From assembly GCA_017938205.1 (NCBI GenBank), contig JAGBCA010000002.1, positions 1 through 36,995 on the forward strand: DNA of 36,995 bases, given 5' to 3'. The notes beneath the pieces were generated by a model. It had not been told where the DNA came from and did no database searches. It saw only the letters and a program-made list of their open reading frames with translations. Numbering within the stretch: the first letter of the stretch is position 1; each line of letters starts with the position of its first letter. Source of the stretch: Clostridia bacterium. GTDB taxonomy: Bacteria > Bacillota > Clostridia > Oscillospirales > CAG-272. A program made the position numbers and the translations under genes. Shown piece after piece: positions 15,346 through 23,932 of the stretch.

Positions 15346-16776
15346 TCACTTCTTGGTGTAACCCACGTTCATTTTCGATGCACCGCCGAACTTCGTCACC
15401 TCGGTCTCGTCAATGCCGAGCTCCTTTGCGATCAGCTCCACGATGTAGGGCGTGCAGAAGCCGCCCTGGCAGCGTCCCATGCCCGATCTCGTGCGGCGCT
15501 TCACGCCGTCCACGTCCGAGGGCTTCGGATTTGCACGCAGAGCAGCAAGGATCTCACCCTCCGAGATGGTTTCGCAGCGGCAGATCACGTGCGCATAGGT
15601 CGGATCCTTTTCGATCAGGGCGCTCTTTTCGTCATTGGTCATCATCTGAAATTCGTGCATCGGGCGGCGGCAGGGGTTGAAGTCCGTACGCTTTTTGAGT
15701 GCAATGCCCTCGCCCATAAGAAGCTCTCTTACGTACTCTGCAATGGCAGGCGCAGAGGAGAGCCCGGGGCTTTCGATGCCTGCGGCGTTCACAAAACGCG
15801 CGCGTGGCACGTTAATAATGAAATCCCCCGTGCTGCCTACGCTGCGAAGCCCGGCAAAGGAGGTGATGCTCTTGGAAAAATCGATGCTTTTGACCTGCTC
15901 GTTTGCCTGCAGGCGCACCTTGGCAAGGCCCTCGGCGGTGGTTTTCACATCGGTTTTATCCTCAATGTTCTCCGCGGTGGGGCCGAGAAGAAGGTTTCCG
16001 TCCACGGTGGGGGAAACGAGGATGCCCTTGCCCATCTTAGAGGGGCAACGGAACACGGTATGCGTGATCACGCCGCCTGCCGCCTTGTCCAGCAGCATAT
16101 ATTCGCCGCGGCGGGGGATCACGGAGAAGGAGGTATCGCCTGCCATAGCGGCGATCTTATCCGAATATACGCCCGCGCAGTTAACGATAAAGGAGGCTTC
16201 CAGCGTTCTTCCGTCCTTTGCGGTCACGGTATAGACGCCGTTCTTTTCCTCGATCGCGGTCACCTCAAAGCCGAGGAAAAGCTCTGCGCCGTTGTCCATC
16301 GCGTTGCCGATCGCGGCAATGCAAAGCTCGTAGGGGCAAACGATCGCGCCCGTGCCTGCACGCAGCGCGCAGGTCACCCCATCGCCCACGTTTGGCTCGA
16401 TCTTCAGAAGCGCCTCACGGTCAAGAAGCGAAAGCTCCTTCACGCCGTTTTTCTCGCCGCGCGCCTTCAGCTCTGCAAGCGTTTGGCGGTCCTCCTCGGA
16501 GAAGCCGACAACGAGAGAGCCGTTGTTTTTATATTTCACGCCGAGCTCGCGGCAGACATCACGCATCATTTCCGAGCCGCGCACGTTGAAGCGCGCCTTC
16601 AGCGTGCCCTCCTTGGCATCAAAGCCTGCGTGCACGATCGCGCTGTTTGCGCGCGTTGCGCCCATGGCAACGTCGTGCGCCTTTTCCACGATGGCAACCT
16701 TCGCGCCGTACGCTGTCAGCTCGCGGGCAACCATGCCGCCGATCACGCCGCCGCCGATGATAATACCGTCTAACAT
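15346..16776 (-). CDS. GlpA-like FAD-dependent glycerol-3-phosphate dehydrogenase
   Basis: 476 residues from the ATG at 16776, which has GGAGG at the right distance. ATGs at 16788 and 16833 in the same frame lack one, and the latter would be almost leaderless. DAO-type FAD domain: IIIGGGVIGGMVAREL, then GATRANSAIVHAGFD. The C-terminus has a BFD-like [2Fe-2S] domain: VICRCETISEGEIL, later GRCQGGFCTPY. This domain order is that of GlpA-like anaerobic glycerol-3-phosphate dehydrogenases, which oxidise it to dihydroxyacetone phosphate. No glpB, glpC or glycerol kinase is adjacent, so the natural substrate could differ. First gene of the operon. Confidence 0.85.
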   Translation of the reverse strand: MLDGIIIGGGVIGGMVARELTAYGAKVAIVEKAHDVAMGATRANSAIVHAGFDAKEGTLKARFNVRGSEMMRDVCRELGVKYKNNGSLVVGFSEEDRQTLAELKARGEKNGVKELSLLDREALLKIEPNVGDGVTCALRAGTGAIVCPYELCIAAIGNAMDNGAELFLGFEVTAIEEKNGVYTVTAKDGRTLEASFIVNCAGVYSDKIAAMAGDTSFSVIPRRGEYMLLDKAAGGVITHTVFRCPSKMGKGILVSPTVDGNLLLGPTAENIEDKTDVKTTAEGLAKVRLQANEQVKSIDFSKSITSFAGLRSVGSTGDFIINVPRARFVNAAGIESPGLSSAPAIAEYVRELLMGEGIALKKRTDFNPCRRPMHEFQMMTNDEKSALIEKDPTYAHVICRCETISEGEILAALRANPKPSDVDGVKRRTRSGMGRCQGGFCTPYIVELIAKELGIDETEVTKFGGASKMNVGYTKK

Positions 16777-16841
16777 TCTTTCCTCCATGGCATTCTTTCG
16801 GCCGTATCCGCCGCCGAATGCAGTTTTTTTCATTAACTTAT

Positions 16842-16870
16842 AGTATAGCACAGATCGGTTTTGTTTTCAA
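16842..16870 (-). promoter_or_regulatory. Promoter of the glp-like operon
   Basis: Minus strand TTGAAA (16870-16865), 17-bp spacer ending in TGTGC, TATACT (16847-16842), an extended -10 type. Confidence 0.75.
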
Positions 16871-16905
16871 GTGGGGAAATGTGTTAATTATTTGCAAAAA
16901 AGACA

Positions 16906-16949
16906 ACAAAAGGAGATAGCAAATCGGTTTATAGCCGAAATGCTATCTC
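16906..16949 (-). terminator. Terminator of the arylacetate/indolepyruvate operon
   Basis: Stem GAGATAGCA/TGCTATCTC (16913-16921 with 16941-16949) extended by TCGG/CCGA across an internal AA/AA loop. On the minus strand it is followed by CTTTTGTTGTCTTTTTT. The T-tract is interrupted, so it may be leaky. Confidence 0.7.
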
Positions 16950-16976
16950 TTTTCCTATTTAAGCCCGATCGGCTTC

Positions 16977-17405
16977 TCACATTTTTGCAAGATCCTCGCA
17001 GGTAAGGGTCTTAACGCCGTTCTCCTCAAGGAGTGCATCGATCTTTTCGGAATCGGAGGCCTTCAGAACGATGTATGCCTCGGTTGCCTGGATGGAGAGG
17101 CCGTACATATATTCAATATTGATGCCTGCTCTGTCAATGATCTTGAGAAGAGATTGCAGGTTGCCAACCTCGTGGGAAATGGCGATGATGGAAACGTCGG
17201 AAAGAAGGGAGGAGTAGCCGTTTTCGGTCAGCTTCTCCTTGCCGAGCGCGGCGTTGTCCACGATCAGGCGAAGAAGGCCGAATTCGGTCGTATCCGCAAG
17301 GCTGAGAGATAGAATATTTACGTTGTTCTCCTTGAGAACACCGAGAACCTCCGAAAGTCTGCCGGTTCTGTTTTCGATAAATACGGTAAGCTGCTTTGCA
17401 AACAT
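16977..17405 (-). CDS. Double ACT-domain protein
   Basis: 142 residues made of two ACT domains: residues about 4-68 (QLTVFIENRTGRLSEVLGVL) and 72-138 (AISHEVGNLQSLLKIIDRAG). No catalytic domain. ACT pairs bind amino acids and act as allosteric sensors. Such stand-alone proteins regularly follow phenylacetate-CoA ligase and indolepyruvate oxidoreductase genes. Sensing of an aromatic amino acid is a reasonable inference. Last gene of the five-gene operon, 23 bases after the second ligase, before the terminator at 16949. Confidence 0.88.
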   Translation of the reverse strand: MFAKQLTVFIENRTGRLSEVLGVLKENNVNILSLSLADTTEFGLLRLIVDNAALGKEKLTENGYSSLLSDVSIIAISHEVGNLQSLLKIIDRAGINIEYMYGLSIQATEAYIVLKASDSEKIDALLEENGVKTLTCEDLAKM

Positions 17406-17428
17406 GATTGTATCTCCTTTAATTCAAT

Positions 17429-18727
17429 TTAATAAAGCTTGCGGTTGTCGATCACGTGAACGGCCTTGCCCTCACTGCGAATGAGCGTTTGCGGCTCAAC
17501 GATCTTAACCTTTGCGCTGATGCCGAGCGCCTGCTGGATCACGTGCGCGATCTTCTTGGTAAGTGCTTCAATGGCACGTACCTCATCCGTGTAATACTTA
17601 GGATCCACCTCAACCTGAACCTCCAGGGTGTCGAGGTTGTTGACTCTGTCAACGATCATCATATAATGCGGGGTTACCTCCTCGACCTCGATGAGGGCGG
17701 CCTCGATCTGGCTCGGGAATACGTTCACGCCGCGGATGATCAGCATATCGTCCACTCTGCCCTTGAATCTTGAGATGCGGGCGCTGGTTCTGCCGCAGTC
17801 GCAGGTGGAGTGGTCAATGCTGGTCAGATCCTTGGTTCTGTAACGGATGAGGGGAATGCCCTCCTTGGTCAGCGTGGTGAAGGCAAGCTCGCCGGTCTCA
17901 CCGTCTGCCACGGGGAGGAGAGTCTTGGTGTTCAGCACCTCGGGATAGAAGTGATCCTCGCACACGTGCAGACCCTTGTGGAATGCGCAGTCACAGGCAA
18001 CGCCGGGACCCATTACCTCGCTCAGACCGTAAATATCGTAGGCCTTGATGCGAAGTCTTTGCTCGATCTCGTGGCGCATCTTTTCCGTCCAGGGCTCAGC
18101 ACCGCAGATCGCGGCCTTTAATTTGATCTGATCCGTCAGTCCCTCGGCGGCAAGCACCTCGGAGATGTGAAGCAGATAGGAGGGCGTGCAGGCGATCGCC
18201 GTTGCGCCGAAGTCTACCATCATGGTGGTCAGCTTCTTCGAGTTACCGGTGCTCATGGGAACAACGGTCGCGCCGATCTTTTCAGCGCCGCCGTGCGCGC
18301 CGAGACCGCCGGTGAAGAGGCCGTAGCCATAGGCGATCTGGATGATGTCGTCCTTTGCCACGCCTGCCATCGTGAGGCAGCGTGCCACGCATTCTGCCCA
18401 GATGTCAAGATCCTTTCTTGTGTAGCCGACAACGGTTGCCTTGCCCGTTGTGCCGCTGGATGCGTGGATACGAACGATTTCGGAATTGGGAACGGCAAAA
18501 AGGCCGAAGGGGTAATTATCTCTGAGGTCGTCCTTCGTGGTGAAGGGAAGCTTGGTAATATCATCGATGCTCTTGATATCGCCGGGCATAAGGTCGATCG
18601 CTTGCATCTTCCTTCGGTAAAATTCTACGTTGTGATATACGTAGTCCACAAGCTTAACGAGCCGCTTGCTCTGCAGATCGTGCATCTGCTCTCTTGACAT
18701 ACATTCCTTGGTTTCGTTCCAGATCAT
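17429..18727 (-). CDS. paaK: Phenylacetate-CoA ligase family protein, copy 2
   Basis: 432 residues from the ATG at 18727. The upstream GTG (18739) lies in the AAGGTGG ribosome binding site, and the paralogue also begins MIW. The AMP-forming ligase signature is IHASSGTTGKATVVGYT, followed by YGLSEVMGPGVACDC and IRYRTKDLT. The C-terminal cap contains RGVNVFPSQIEAALIEVEE. These enzymes join phenylacetate, indoleacetate or similar acids to CoA with ATP. It lies 17 bases after iorB. It has the same length as the copy at 21058-22356 but is clearly diverged, so different aryl acids are likely. Confidence 0.92.
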   Translation of the reverse strand: MIWNETKECMSREQMHDLQSKRLVKLVDYVYHNVEFYRRKMQAIDLMPGDIKSIDDITKLPFTTKDDLRDNYPFGLFAVPNSEIVRIHASSGTTGKATVVGYTRKDLDIWAECVARCLTMAGVAKDDIIQIAYGYGLFTGGLGAHGGAEKIGATVVPMSTGNSKKLTTMMVDFGATAIACTPSYLLHISEVLAAEGLTDQIKLKAAICGAEPWTEKMRHEIEQRLRIKAYDIYGLSEVMGPGVACDCAFHKGLHVCEDHFYPEVLNTKTLLPVADGETGELAFTTLTKEGIPLIRYRTKDLTSIDHSTCDCGRTSARISRFKGRVDDMLIIRGVNVFPSQIEAALIEVEEVTPHYMMIVDRVNNLDTLEVQVEVDPKYYTDEVRAIEALTKKIAHVIQQALGISAKVKIVEPQTLIRSEGKAVHVIDNRKLY

Positions 18728-18744
18728 ACTTTTTGCCACCTTTA

Positions 18745-19314
18745 TTATTTGTTGTTGTAGCCCCTTGTGAAGGCCGATTTGTTGATCTCGATGGTTTTCG
18801 CGGGTACGGTCGTCTCCACGGTTTCGAGCCAGGTCTTTTCGTCAAAGCCGATGAAGCCTGCGGCAAAGCCGAGCACTACGGAGTTGAGAACCTTGCTGTT
18901 TCCGAGCTCCAGCGCGATTTTTTGCGCATCGATGGAATATACCTTGTGATCCTTTGCAAGTCCCTCAAGGATCTGCTCGGGGTACTCCCTTGCGCCGATC
19001 ACAACGGTCATGGGATCGATCCTGCAATCGTTGACGACGAGAACGCCGTCCTTTTTCAAAAAGTGGGCATAGCGAAGAGCCTCCAGACGCTCAAACGCGA
19101 TGATCACGTCTGCCTGTCCCTCCTCAACCACGGGCTCGCTGACCTGCTCGCCGAAGCGAACGAAGGTAACAACGCTGCCGCCTCTCTGTGCCATACCGTG
19201 CACCTCGGAGATCTTCACGTCGTATCCGAGGCTGAGCGCGGCCTTTCCGATGACGCGGCTGGTGAGAAGCGTGCCCTGGCCGCCAACGCCTACGATCATA
19301 ATATTTTTCGTCAT
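18745..19314 (-). CDS. iorB: Indolepyruvate ferredoxin oxidoreductase, beta subunit
   Basis: 189 residues from the ATG at 19314, two bases after the iorA stop. A longer frame to 19383 overlaps iorA and is rejected. The gamma-type domain of 2-oxoacid:ferredoxin oxidoreductases is clear: MIVGVGGQGTLLTSRVIG at the start, then VHGMAQRGGSVVTFVRFG. Together with IorA it performs the CoA-dependent oxidative decarboxylation of arylpyruvates to arylacetyl-CoA, reducing ferredoxin, and can run in reverse. Cytoplasmic. Confidence 0.93.
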   Translation of the reverse strand: MTKNIMIVGVGGQGTLLTSRVIGKAALSLGYDVKISEVHGMAQRGGSVVTFVRFGEQVSEPVVEEGQADVIIAFERLEALRYAHFLKKDGVLVVNDCRIDPMTVVIGAREYPEQILEGLAKDHKVYSIDAQKIALELGNSKVLNSVVLGFAAGFIGFDEKTWLETVETTVPAKTIEINKSAFTRGYNNK

Positions 19315-19316
19315 AG

Positions 19317-21056
19317 TTATCTCTCCATCGTTTGAATTGCGTTGAATTTGCAGTAGCTTGTGCAAAGTCCGCAGCCGTTGCACATCGTAGCATCGATCTT
19401 CACCTTACCGTCCGCACCGCGCGTCATGGCAGGGCAGCCGATCTTCATGCAGGCGCCGCACTTTTTGCAGGCCTCGGGATCCACCTTGCAAAGATTCGGG
19501 AATTTCTGTCCCTTCAAAAGCACGCAGGGAGCCTTCGTGATGATCACGGTCAGCGTGTCGGAGGCAACGCTCTCGCGCACGAGCTTTTCAAGACCCACAA
19601 CGTCGAAGGCGCTGATCTCGACAACATTCGGAACGCCGATGGCGCGGCAGAGCTCTGCCAGATCGATCGCATAGGTCTCCTCGCCCTTCAGGGTCTTGCC
19701 CGTGGCGGCGTGCTCCTGATGTCCCGTCATACCCGTGGTGCGGTTGTCGAGGATCATCACCGTGGCGGTGGATCTATTATAAACCATATTGATCAGGGAG
19801 TTCACGCCCGTATGAAGGAAGGTGGAGTCGCCGATCACGGCAACCCAATTCTTTATGTAGTCCTTGCCTCTTGCCTTTTCCATACCGTGCAGAGCGGAGA
19901 TGGATGCGCCCATGCAGATCGTGGTATCGATCACGCCGAGGGGCGCAACCGCGCCGAGCGTATAGCAGCCGATGTCACCCGAGGCGTGGATCTTCAGCTT
20001 GTTCAAAACCGAGAAAACGCTTCTGTGCGGACAGCCGGGGCAGAGGATGGGCGGGCGCGCCGGAGCATCCTGCTTTTCAAACACTGCATCGTCTGCGCCG
20101 AGAATGGCACACTTGAGCATATTGGCACTGTATTCGCCTTGTTTTGTAAATATCTCTTTACCTTTTACATCAAATCCCCAGGCTCTTACCTGCTCCTCGA
20201 TCACGGGCTCAAGCTCTTCAAACACGTAGACGGTCTTTACCTTTTCGCAGAAATCTGCGATCAGCTCCTTGGAAATGGGATTGACGAGGCCGAGCTTGAG
20301 AACGCTCGCGTTCGGGAAGACCTCCTTGACGTACTGATATGCGATGCCGCAGGTGATAAAGCCGATGGCGGTATCCGCTATTTCCATACGGTTGACCGAA
20401 AGTGTTCTTGCATCCCTTGCAAGACGGTTTTCTCTATCCTCCACCACGCGGTGCCTTCCGATCGCGTTGGCGGGCATCATAACGTATTTTTGCGCGTTGC
20501 GCGTGTATTCCTTATCCGCAACCTCCACGCGCGCCTCCAGCGTAACGGCAGACTGCGAGTGCGCAAGCTTCGTCGTGGTGCGCAGGATCACGGGGGTATC
20601 GTATTCCTCGCTGATCTCGTAGCCAAGCTTCACGAAATCCTTGGCCTCCTGGCTATCCGAGGGCTCAAGCACGGGGACGTGCGCCGCACGGGCGATCATA
20701 CGGGTGTCCTGCTCGTTCTGTGAGCTTGCAAGGCCGGGATCGTCTGCCACAACGATGACCGAGCCGCCCGAAACGCCGGTGTATGCGAAGGTATAAAGCG
20801 GATCGGCCGCCACGTTCAGACCAACGTGCTTCATGCACGCAAGGCTTCTTGCGCCGCTGATGGATGCGCCGATGGCAACCTCGGCTGCCACCTTCTCGTT
20901 GGGTGCCCACTCGGTGTAGACCTCCTCGTATTTTGCAAGATATTCGCTGATCTCGGTGCTCGGTGTGCCGGGATATGCGCTCGAGAGCTTTACGCCTGCC
21001 TCGTATGCGCCTCTCGCAATGGCCTCGTTGCCGAGCATGATCTGTTTGTTTGCCAT
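19317..21056 (-). CDS. iorA: Indolepyruvate ferredoxin oxidoreductase, alpha subunit
   Basis: 579 residues, the usual size. N-terminal pyrimidine-binding part (GNEAIARGAYEAGVKLSSAY, PGTPSTEI). TPP domain with CPGCPHRSVF and GDSTFLHTGVNSLINMVYN followed by LDNRTTGMTGHQEH. At the C-terminus are two ferredoxin-type clusters: CKKCGACMKIGC and CNGCGLCTSYC, each followed by a Pro or Lys. The first cluster has one residue extra before its last Cys, a known IorA feature. It begins one base after the first ligase stop, so translational coupling is likely. In gut anaerobes the enzyme lets Trp, Phe and Tyr be degraded to arylacetates or be made from them. Confidence 0.95.
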   Translation of the reverse strand: MANKQIMLGNEAIARGAYEAGVKLSSAYPGTPSTEISEYLAKYEEVYTEWAPNEKVAAEVAIGASISGARSLACMKHVGLNVAADPLYTFAYTGVSGGSVIVVADDPGLASSQNEQDTRMIARAAHVPVLEPSDSQEAKDFVKLGYEISEEYDTPVILRTTTKLAHSQSAVTLEARVEVADKEYTRNAQKYVMMPANAIGRHRVVEDRENRLARDARTLSVNRMEIADTAIGFITCGIAYQYVKEVFPNASVLKLGLVNPISKELIADFCEKVKTVYVFEELEPVIEEQVRAWGFDVKGKEIFTKQGEYSANMLKCAILGADDAVFEKQDAPARPPILCPGCPHRSVFSVLNKLKIHASGDIGCYTLGAVAPLGVIDTTICMGASISALHGMEKARGKDYIKNWVAVIGDSTFLHTGVNSLINMVYNRSTATVMILDNRTTGMTGHQEHAATGKTLKGEETYAIDLAELCRAIGVPNVVEISAFDVVGLEKLVRESVASDTLTVIITKAPCVLLKGQKFPNLCKVDPEACKKCGACMKIGCPAMTRGADGKVKIDATMCNGCGLCTSYCKFNAIQTMER

Positions 21057-21057
21057 T

Positions 21058-22356
21058 TTATTTACTCCTTAAATCCTTTACTCTCTTTGCTTTTCCCTCG
21101 AAGCGCTGCAGCGTGTTCGGAGAAACGAGCTGAACCTTTGCATCAAGACCCAGAATGACCTGGAGCTTGTGGCGCACCGTTTTCGTGATCGCTTCAAGAA
21201 CGCCGAAGGAGTCCGTCTCTGCGGCAAGCTCCACCTTCACGGTCAGCTTATCCGAATATCCCTCACGCTCCAGAACGATCTCATAGTGCGGTCCGAGCTC
21301 GGGAACGCTGAGGATGACCTCCTCGATCTGGCTCGGGAATACGTTCACGCCGCGGATCTTCAGCATATCGTCGCTTCTTCCGCAGAGGTTTTCCATACGG
21401 CAGAGGGTTCTTCCGCACTTGCAGGGCTCGTAGAAGAGGCGCGTGATATCCTTGGTGCGATAGCGGATGAGGGGAAGCCCCTCCTTCTTGATACAGGTGA
21501 TCACGAGCTCTCCCTGCTCACCTGCGGGGAGCACCTCGCCCGTCTCGGGGTTGATGATCTCGGGGATAAACATATCCTCGTTGATATGTAAGCCGCAGTG
21601 CTCAAGGCATTCGCCCGAAACGCCGGGCCCCATCAGCTCGCTCATACCGTAATTCGTTGTAACGAGAAGATCCTTGCCCCAGAATTTGTGCATTTCCTCA
21701 CGCATAGCATCAGTAAGCAGCTCGCTTCCGACAAGCGCGATCCTCACCTTCAGATCCTTCTCGGGATCCACGCCCATCTCGCGTGCTACCTCGGCAAGGC
21801 GAAGCGCATACGAGGGCGTTGCCACCAGAAGAGAGGTCTCAAAATCCTTCATATACATGATCTGCTTTTCGGAGTTTCCCGTGGAGGAGGGAACGATGGC
21901 TGCGCCGATCTTCTCAAGGCCGTAATGCAGGCCGAGTGCGCCGGTAAACATACCGTAGCCAAAGCAGATCTGCGCAACGTCCTTGGAGGTCGCGCCGCCC
22001 ATGCAGGCAATACGGGATACGCACTCCGTCCAGGTTTCGAGGTCGCCCTGCGTGTAGCCGACAACGGTGGGCTTGCCCGTCGTGCCGCTGGATGCGTGGA
22101 TGCGCACGAGGCTATCCTTATCCACGGCGAAGAGACCGAAGGGATAGTTATCTCTCATGTCCTGCTTCGTGACGAAGGGGAGCTTTGCAAGATCCGCAAG
22201 CGTTTTGATATCCTCGGGCTTCACACCCGCATCGTCCATCTTCTTCCTGTAGGCGGGAACTTTTGCGTACACGCGGTTCACGGTTTCCTGCAGGCGTGAA
22301 AGCTGGAGCTTTTCCATTTCCTCTCTGGGGAGGGTTTCTTCCTTAGACCAAATCAT
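21058..22356 (-). CDS. paaK: Phenylacetate-CoA ligase family protein, copy 1
   Basis: 432 residues. ATP/AMP site RIHASSGTTGKPTVVGYT, then TNYGMSELMGPGVSG and LIRYRTKDITRLFYEPCKCG, a Cys-containing loop shared with copy 2. The cap has RGVNVFPSQIEEVILSV. DNA around the RGVNVFPSQIE codons is nearly identical in the two copies (17690-17740 and 21320-21365), perhaps gene conversion. First gene of the operon. Start chosen at 22356, about ten bases after AAAGG. It activates an arylacetate for IorAB. Confidence 0.92.
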   Translation of the reverse strand: MIWSKEETLPREEMEKLQLSRLQETVNRVYAKVPAYRKKMDDAGVKPEDIKTLADLAKLPFVTKQDMRDNYPFGLFAVDKDSLVRIHASSGTTGKPTVVGYTQGDLETWTECVSRIACMGGATSKDVAQICFGYGMFTGALGLHYGLEKIGAAIVPSSTGNSEKQIMYMKDFETSLLVATPSYALRLAEVAREMGVDPEKDLKVRIALVGSELLTDAMREEMHKFWGKDLLVTTNYGMSELMGPGVSGECLEHCGLHINEDMFIPEIINPETGEVLPAGEQGELVITCIKKEGLPLIRYRTKDITRLFYEPCKCGRTLCRMENLCGRSDDMLKIRGVNVFPSQIEEVILSVPELGPHYEIVLEREGYSDKLTVKVELAAETDSFGVLEAITKTVRHKLQVILGLDAKVQLVSPNTLQRFEGKAKRVKDLRSK

Positions 22357-22403
22357 TGTTTCATACCTTTGCTCTTATTAAAATACATAATTTATAATGA
22401 AAT

Positions 22404-22432
22404 ATTTTAGCATAATTTAACACCGTTGTCAA
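22404..22432 (-). promoter_or_regulatory. Promoter of the paaK-iorAB-paaK-ACT operon
   Basis: Minus strand TTGACA (22432-22427), 17-bp spacer ending in ATGC, TAAAAT (22409-22404). Leader about 40 bases. Confidence 0.8.
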
Positions 22433-22462
22433 TATAACGGTTATATATTATTAAAAATAATG

Positions 22463-22491
22463 TTGATTTGCGTCGTATGAAGTGCTATAAT
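22463..22491 (+). promoter_or_regulatory. Promoter of the mini-ORF / WYL transcript
   Basis: TTGATT (22463-22468), 17-bp spacer ending in AGTGC, TATAAT (22486-22491), with TGC forming an extended -10. It probably also drives the WYL genes starting at 22679. Confidence 0.75.
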
Positions 22492-22546
22492 AAATAAGAG
22501 GGCGGAAAAATACGTTGCTTAACAAAGGAACAAAAGGAGATACGCT

Positions 22547-22576
22547 ATGAGCATCGCAAAGAATGATCCCAAGTAA
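22547..22576 (+). CDS. 9-residue mini-ORF (possible leader peptide)
   Basis: AAAGGAG lies seven bases before an ATG that encodes MSIAKNDPK and stops at TAA. The ribosome binding site is as good as any in the window, so translation is credible. It sits about 50 bases after the transcription start and 100 bases before the WYL gene. Leader-peptide control of the downstream genes is only inferred; the peptide has no run of a single amino acid. Confidence 0.45.
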   Translation: MSIAKNDPK

Positions 22577-22579
22577 AAA

Positions 22580-22627
22580 ATGGCCTTTTTCAGTCTCCGT
22601 TTTCATAAAAAAGAAAACAATAGTTGA
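22580..22627 (+). CDS. 15-residue in-frame mini-ORF
   Basis: An ATG four bases after the preceding TAA, in the same frame, encodes MAFFSLRFHKKENNS and stops at TGA 22625. It could be reinitiated, or reached by reading through the TAA. It has no ribosome binding site of its own. A GTTTTC/GAAAAC hairpin lies in its second half. Confidence 0.25.
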   Translation: MAFFSLRFHKKENNS

Positions 22628-22678
22628 CATATTGCGTTTTTTACAAAGGCGTGCATACAGGATGGAAGGAGGAAGGCG
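22628..22678. other. Non-coding tail of the leader before the WYL gene
   Basis: Contains a TTGACA (22624-22629) without a -10 at the proper distance, then AAGGAGG at about 22675 serving the WYL start. Nothing else is visible. Confidence 0.5.
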
Positions 22679-23932
22679 ATGTCATCCTACAGTGAGCTGA
22701 TCAAGAATTTTGAGCGCATTCGCGCGTATATGCGGGAGTTTTACGTATACGGCTTCAAGAGCCGCGAGGACTACAGTGCGAAGAGTGCGCGCTCGTACGA
22801 TGACGAGCGCCGCCGCATGGAGAGCTGGCTTGGTGAGCATATGGGCTTTTCGCGCACCCCCGAGGGAAAGAACGTTTTTATCTCTATTGACAGCCGCACG
22901 ATCCGCCACAATCCGCTTTATAACGCATGGAAGGCCAAGAGCTTCACCGACGGGGATATCACGCTTCATTTCATCCTTTTTGATATACTGCACGAGCCCT
23001 CGGTGAAGTGCACGCTTGCACAGATACTGGAGCGCATTGACGGGGAATACCTATCGGGCTTTGACGATCCCATGATGCCGGATGAATCCACCGTGCGCAA
23101 AAAGCTGAAGGAGTATACCGAGGCGGGATTGATCCTGGCCGAGAAGGTCGGCAGAAATGTTTTATACAGCCGAGCGGAGGATACGGACGTTCACGATCTT
23201 GGCGAGGTCCTTCATTATTATTCCGAGGTCGCTCCGTGCGGCGTGATCGGCTCTTTTATATTAGATAAGGAAGAAGCGGATACGGATGCCTTCACCTTCA
23301 AGCACCATTACATAACGGATGCGATCGATAGCGGCGTTTTGGCCTCTGTTTTCGCCGCGATGAGAGAAAAGAGGATCATCAGCGTATCCAATCTGAACCG
23401 CAGAAGAGATACGCCGAGAAGGACCCGTATCGTCCCGCTTCGGGTGCTCATCAGCGTGCAGAGCGGCAGACAGCATCTGCTGGCGTACGTGCCCGAATTC
23501 AATCATTTCGTGTCTTACCGCATCGATTATCTTTCGGATGTCAAGGCAGAGGAAACAACGCCGCGCTTTGACGAGCTTCGCGATGCGCTTTGCGAGATGC
23601 AGAGCAAAATGTGGGGCGTTGGCATCGGGCGAAAGGGCACAGAGGTCCTTGAGCACGTGGAGTTCACGGTGAGAGTGGAGGACGGCGAGGATCATATCGT
23701 CAGACGCCTGGAGAGGGAAAAGCGCGTGGGCAAGGTCGAGAAGATTGACGAGCATACCTATCGCTTTGCGGCCGACGTTTACGATGCAAGCGAGATGATC
23801 CCCTGGATCCGAAGCTTTATCTGCCGTATCGAAAAAATGAATTTCTCTAACCGTACGCTTGAAAATCATTTCAAGGCGGATCTCTATGCAATGTATCGGA
23901 TGTACGGGGTTACAGAGGAGGTGGGAGAGTGA
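22679..23932 (+). CDS. WYL-domain transcriptional regulator, first of a pair
   Basis: 417 residues; AAGGAGG sits before the ATG. The N-terminal region is helical with a winged-helix-like stretch at about residues 95-160 (DITLHFILFDIL, ESTVRKKLKEYTEAGLI). The WYL domain lies at about 215-310: TRIVPLRVLISVQSGRQHLL followed by YVPEFNHFVSYRIDYLSDVK, matching the usual PL..L......L.AY...F..YR.D pattern. The C-terminal extension (WCX-like) runs to 410. WYL domains bind ligands, including nucleic acid fragments, and regulate DNA-damage and defence genes in several bacteria. The stop overlaps the next start (GTGA), so the pair is coupled. Confidence 0.85.
   Translation: MSSYSELIKNFERIRAYMREFYVYGFKSREDYSAKSARSYDDERRRMESWLGEHMGFSRTPEGKNVFISIDSRTIRHNPLYNAWKAKSFTDGDITLHFILFDILHEPSVKCTLAQILERIDGEYLSGFDDPMMPDESTVRKKLKEYTEAGLILAEKVGRNVLYSRAEDTDVHDLGEVLHYYSEVAPCGVIGSFILDKEEADTDAFTFKHHYITDAIDSGVLASVFAAMREKRIISVSNLNRRRDTPRRTRIVPLRVLISVQSGRQHLLAYVPEFNHFVSYRIDYLSDVKAEETTPRFDELRDALCEMQSKMWGVGIGRKGTEVLEHVEFTVRVEDGEDHIVRRLEREKRVGKVEKIDEHTYRFAADVYDASEMIPWIRSFICRIEKMNFSNRTLENHFKADLYAMYRMYGVTEEVGE

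Noticed and set aside
22624-22660. TTGACA as a separate promoter for the WYL gene
   Set aside because: No -10-like hexamer at 16-18 bp; the upstream promoter at 22463 is far better.
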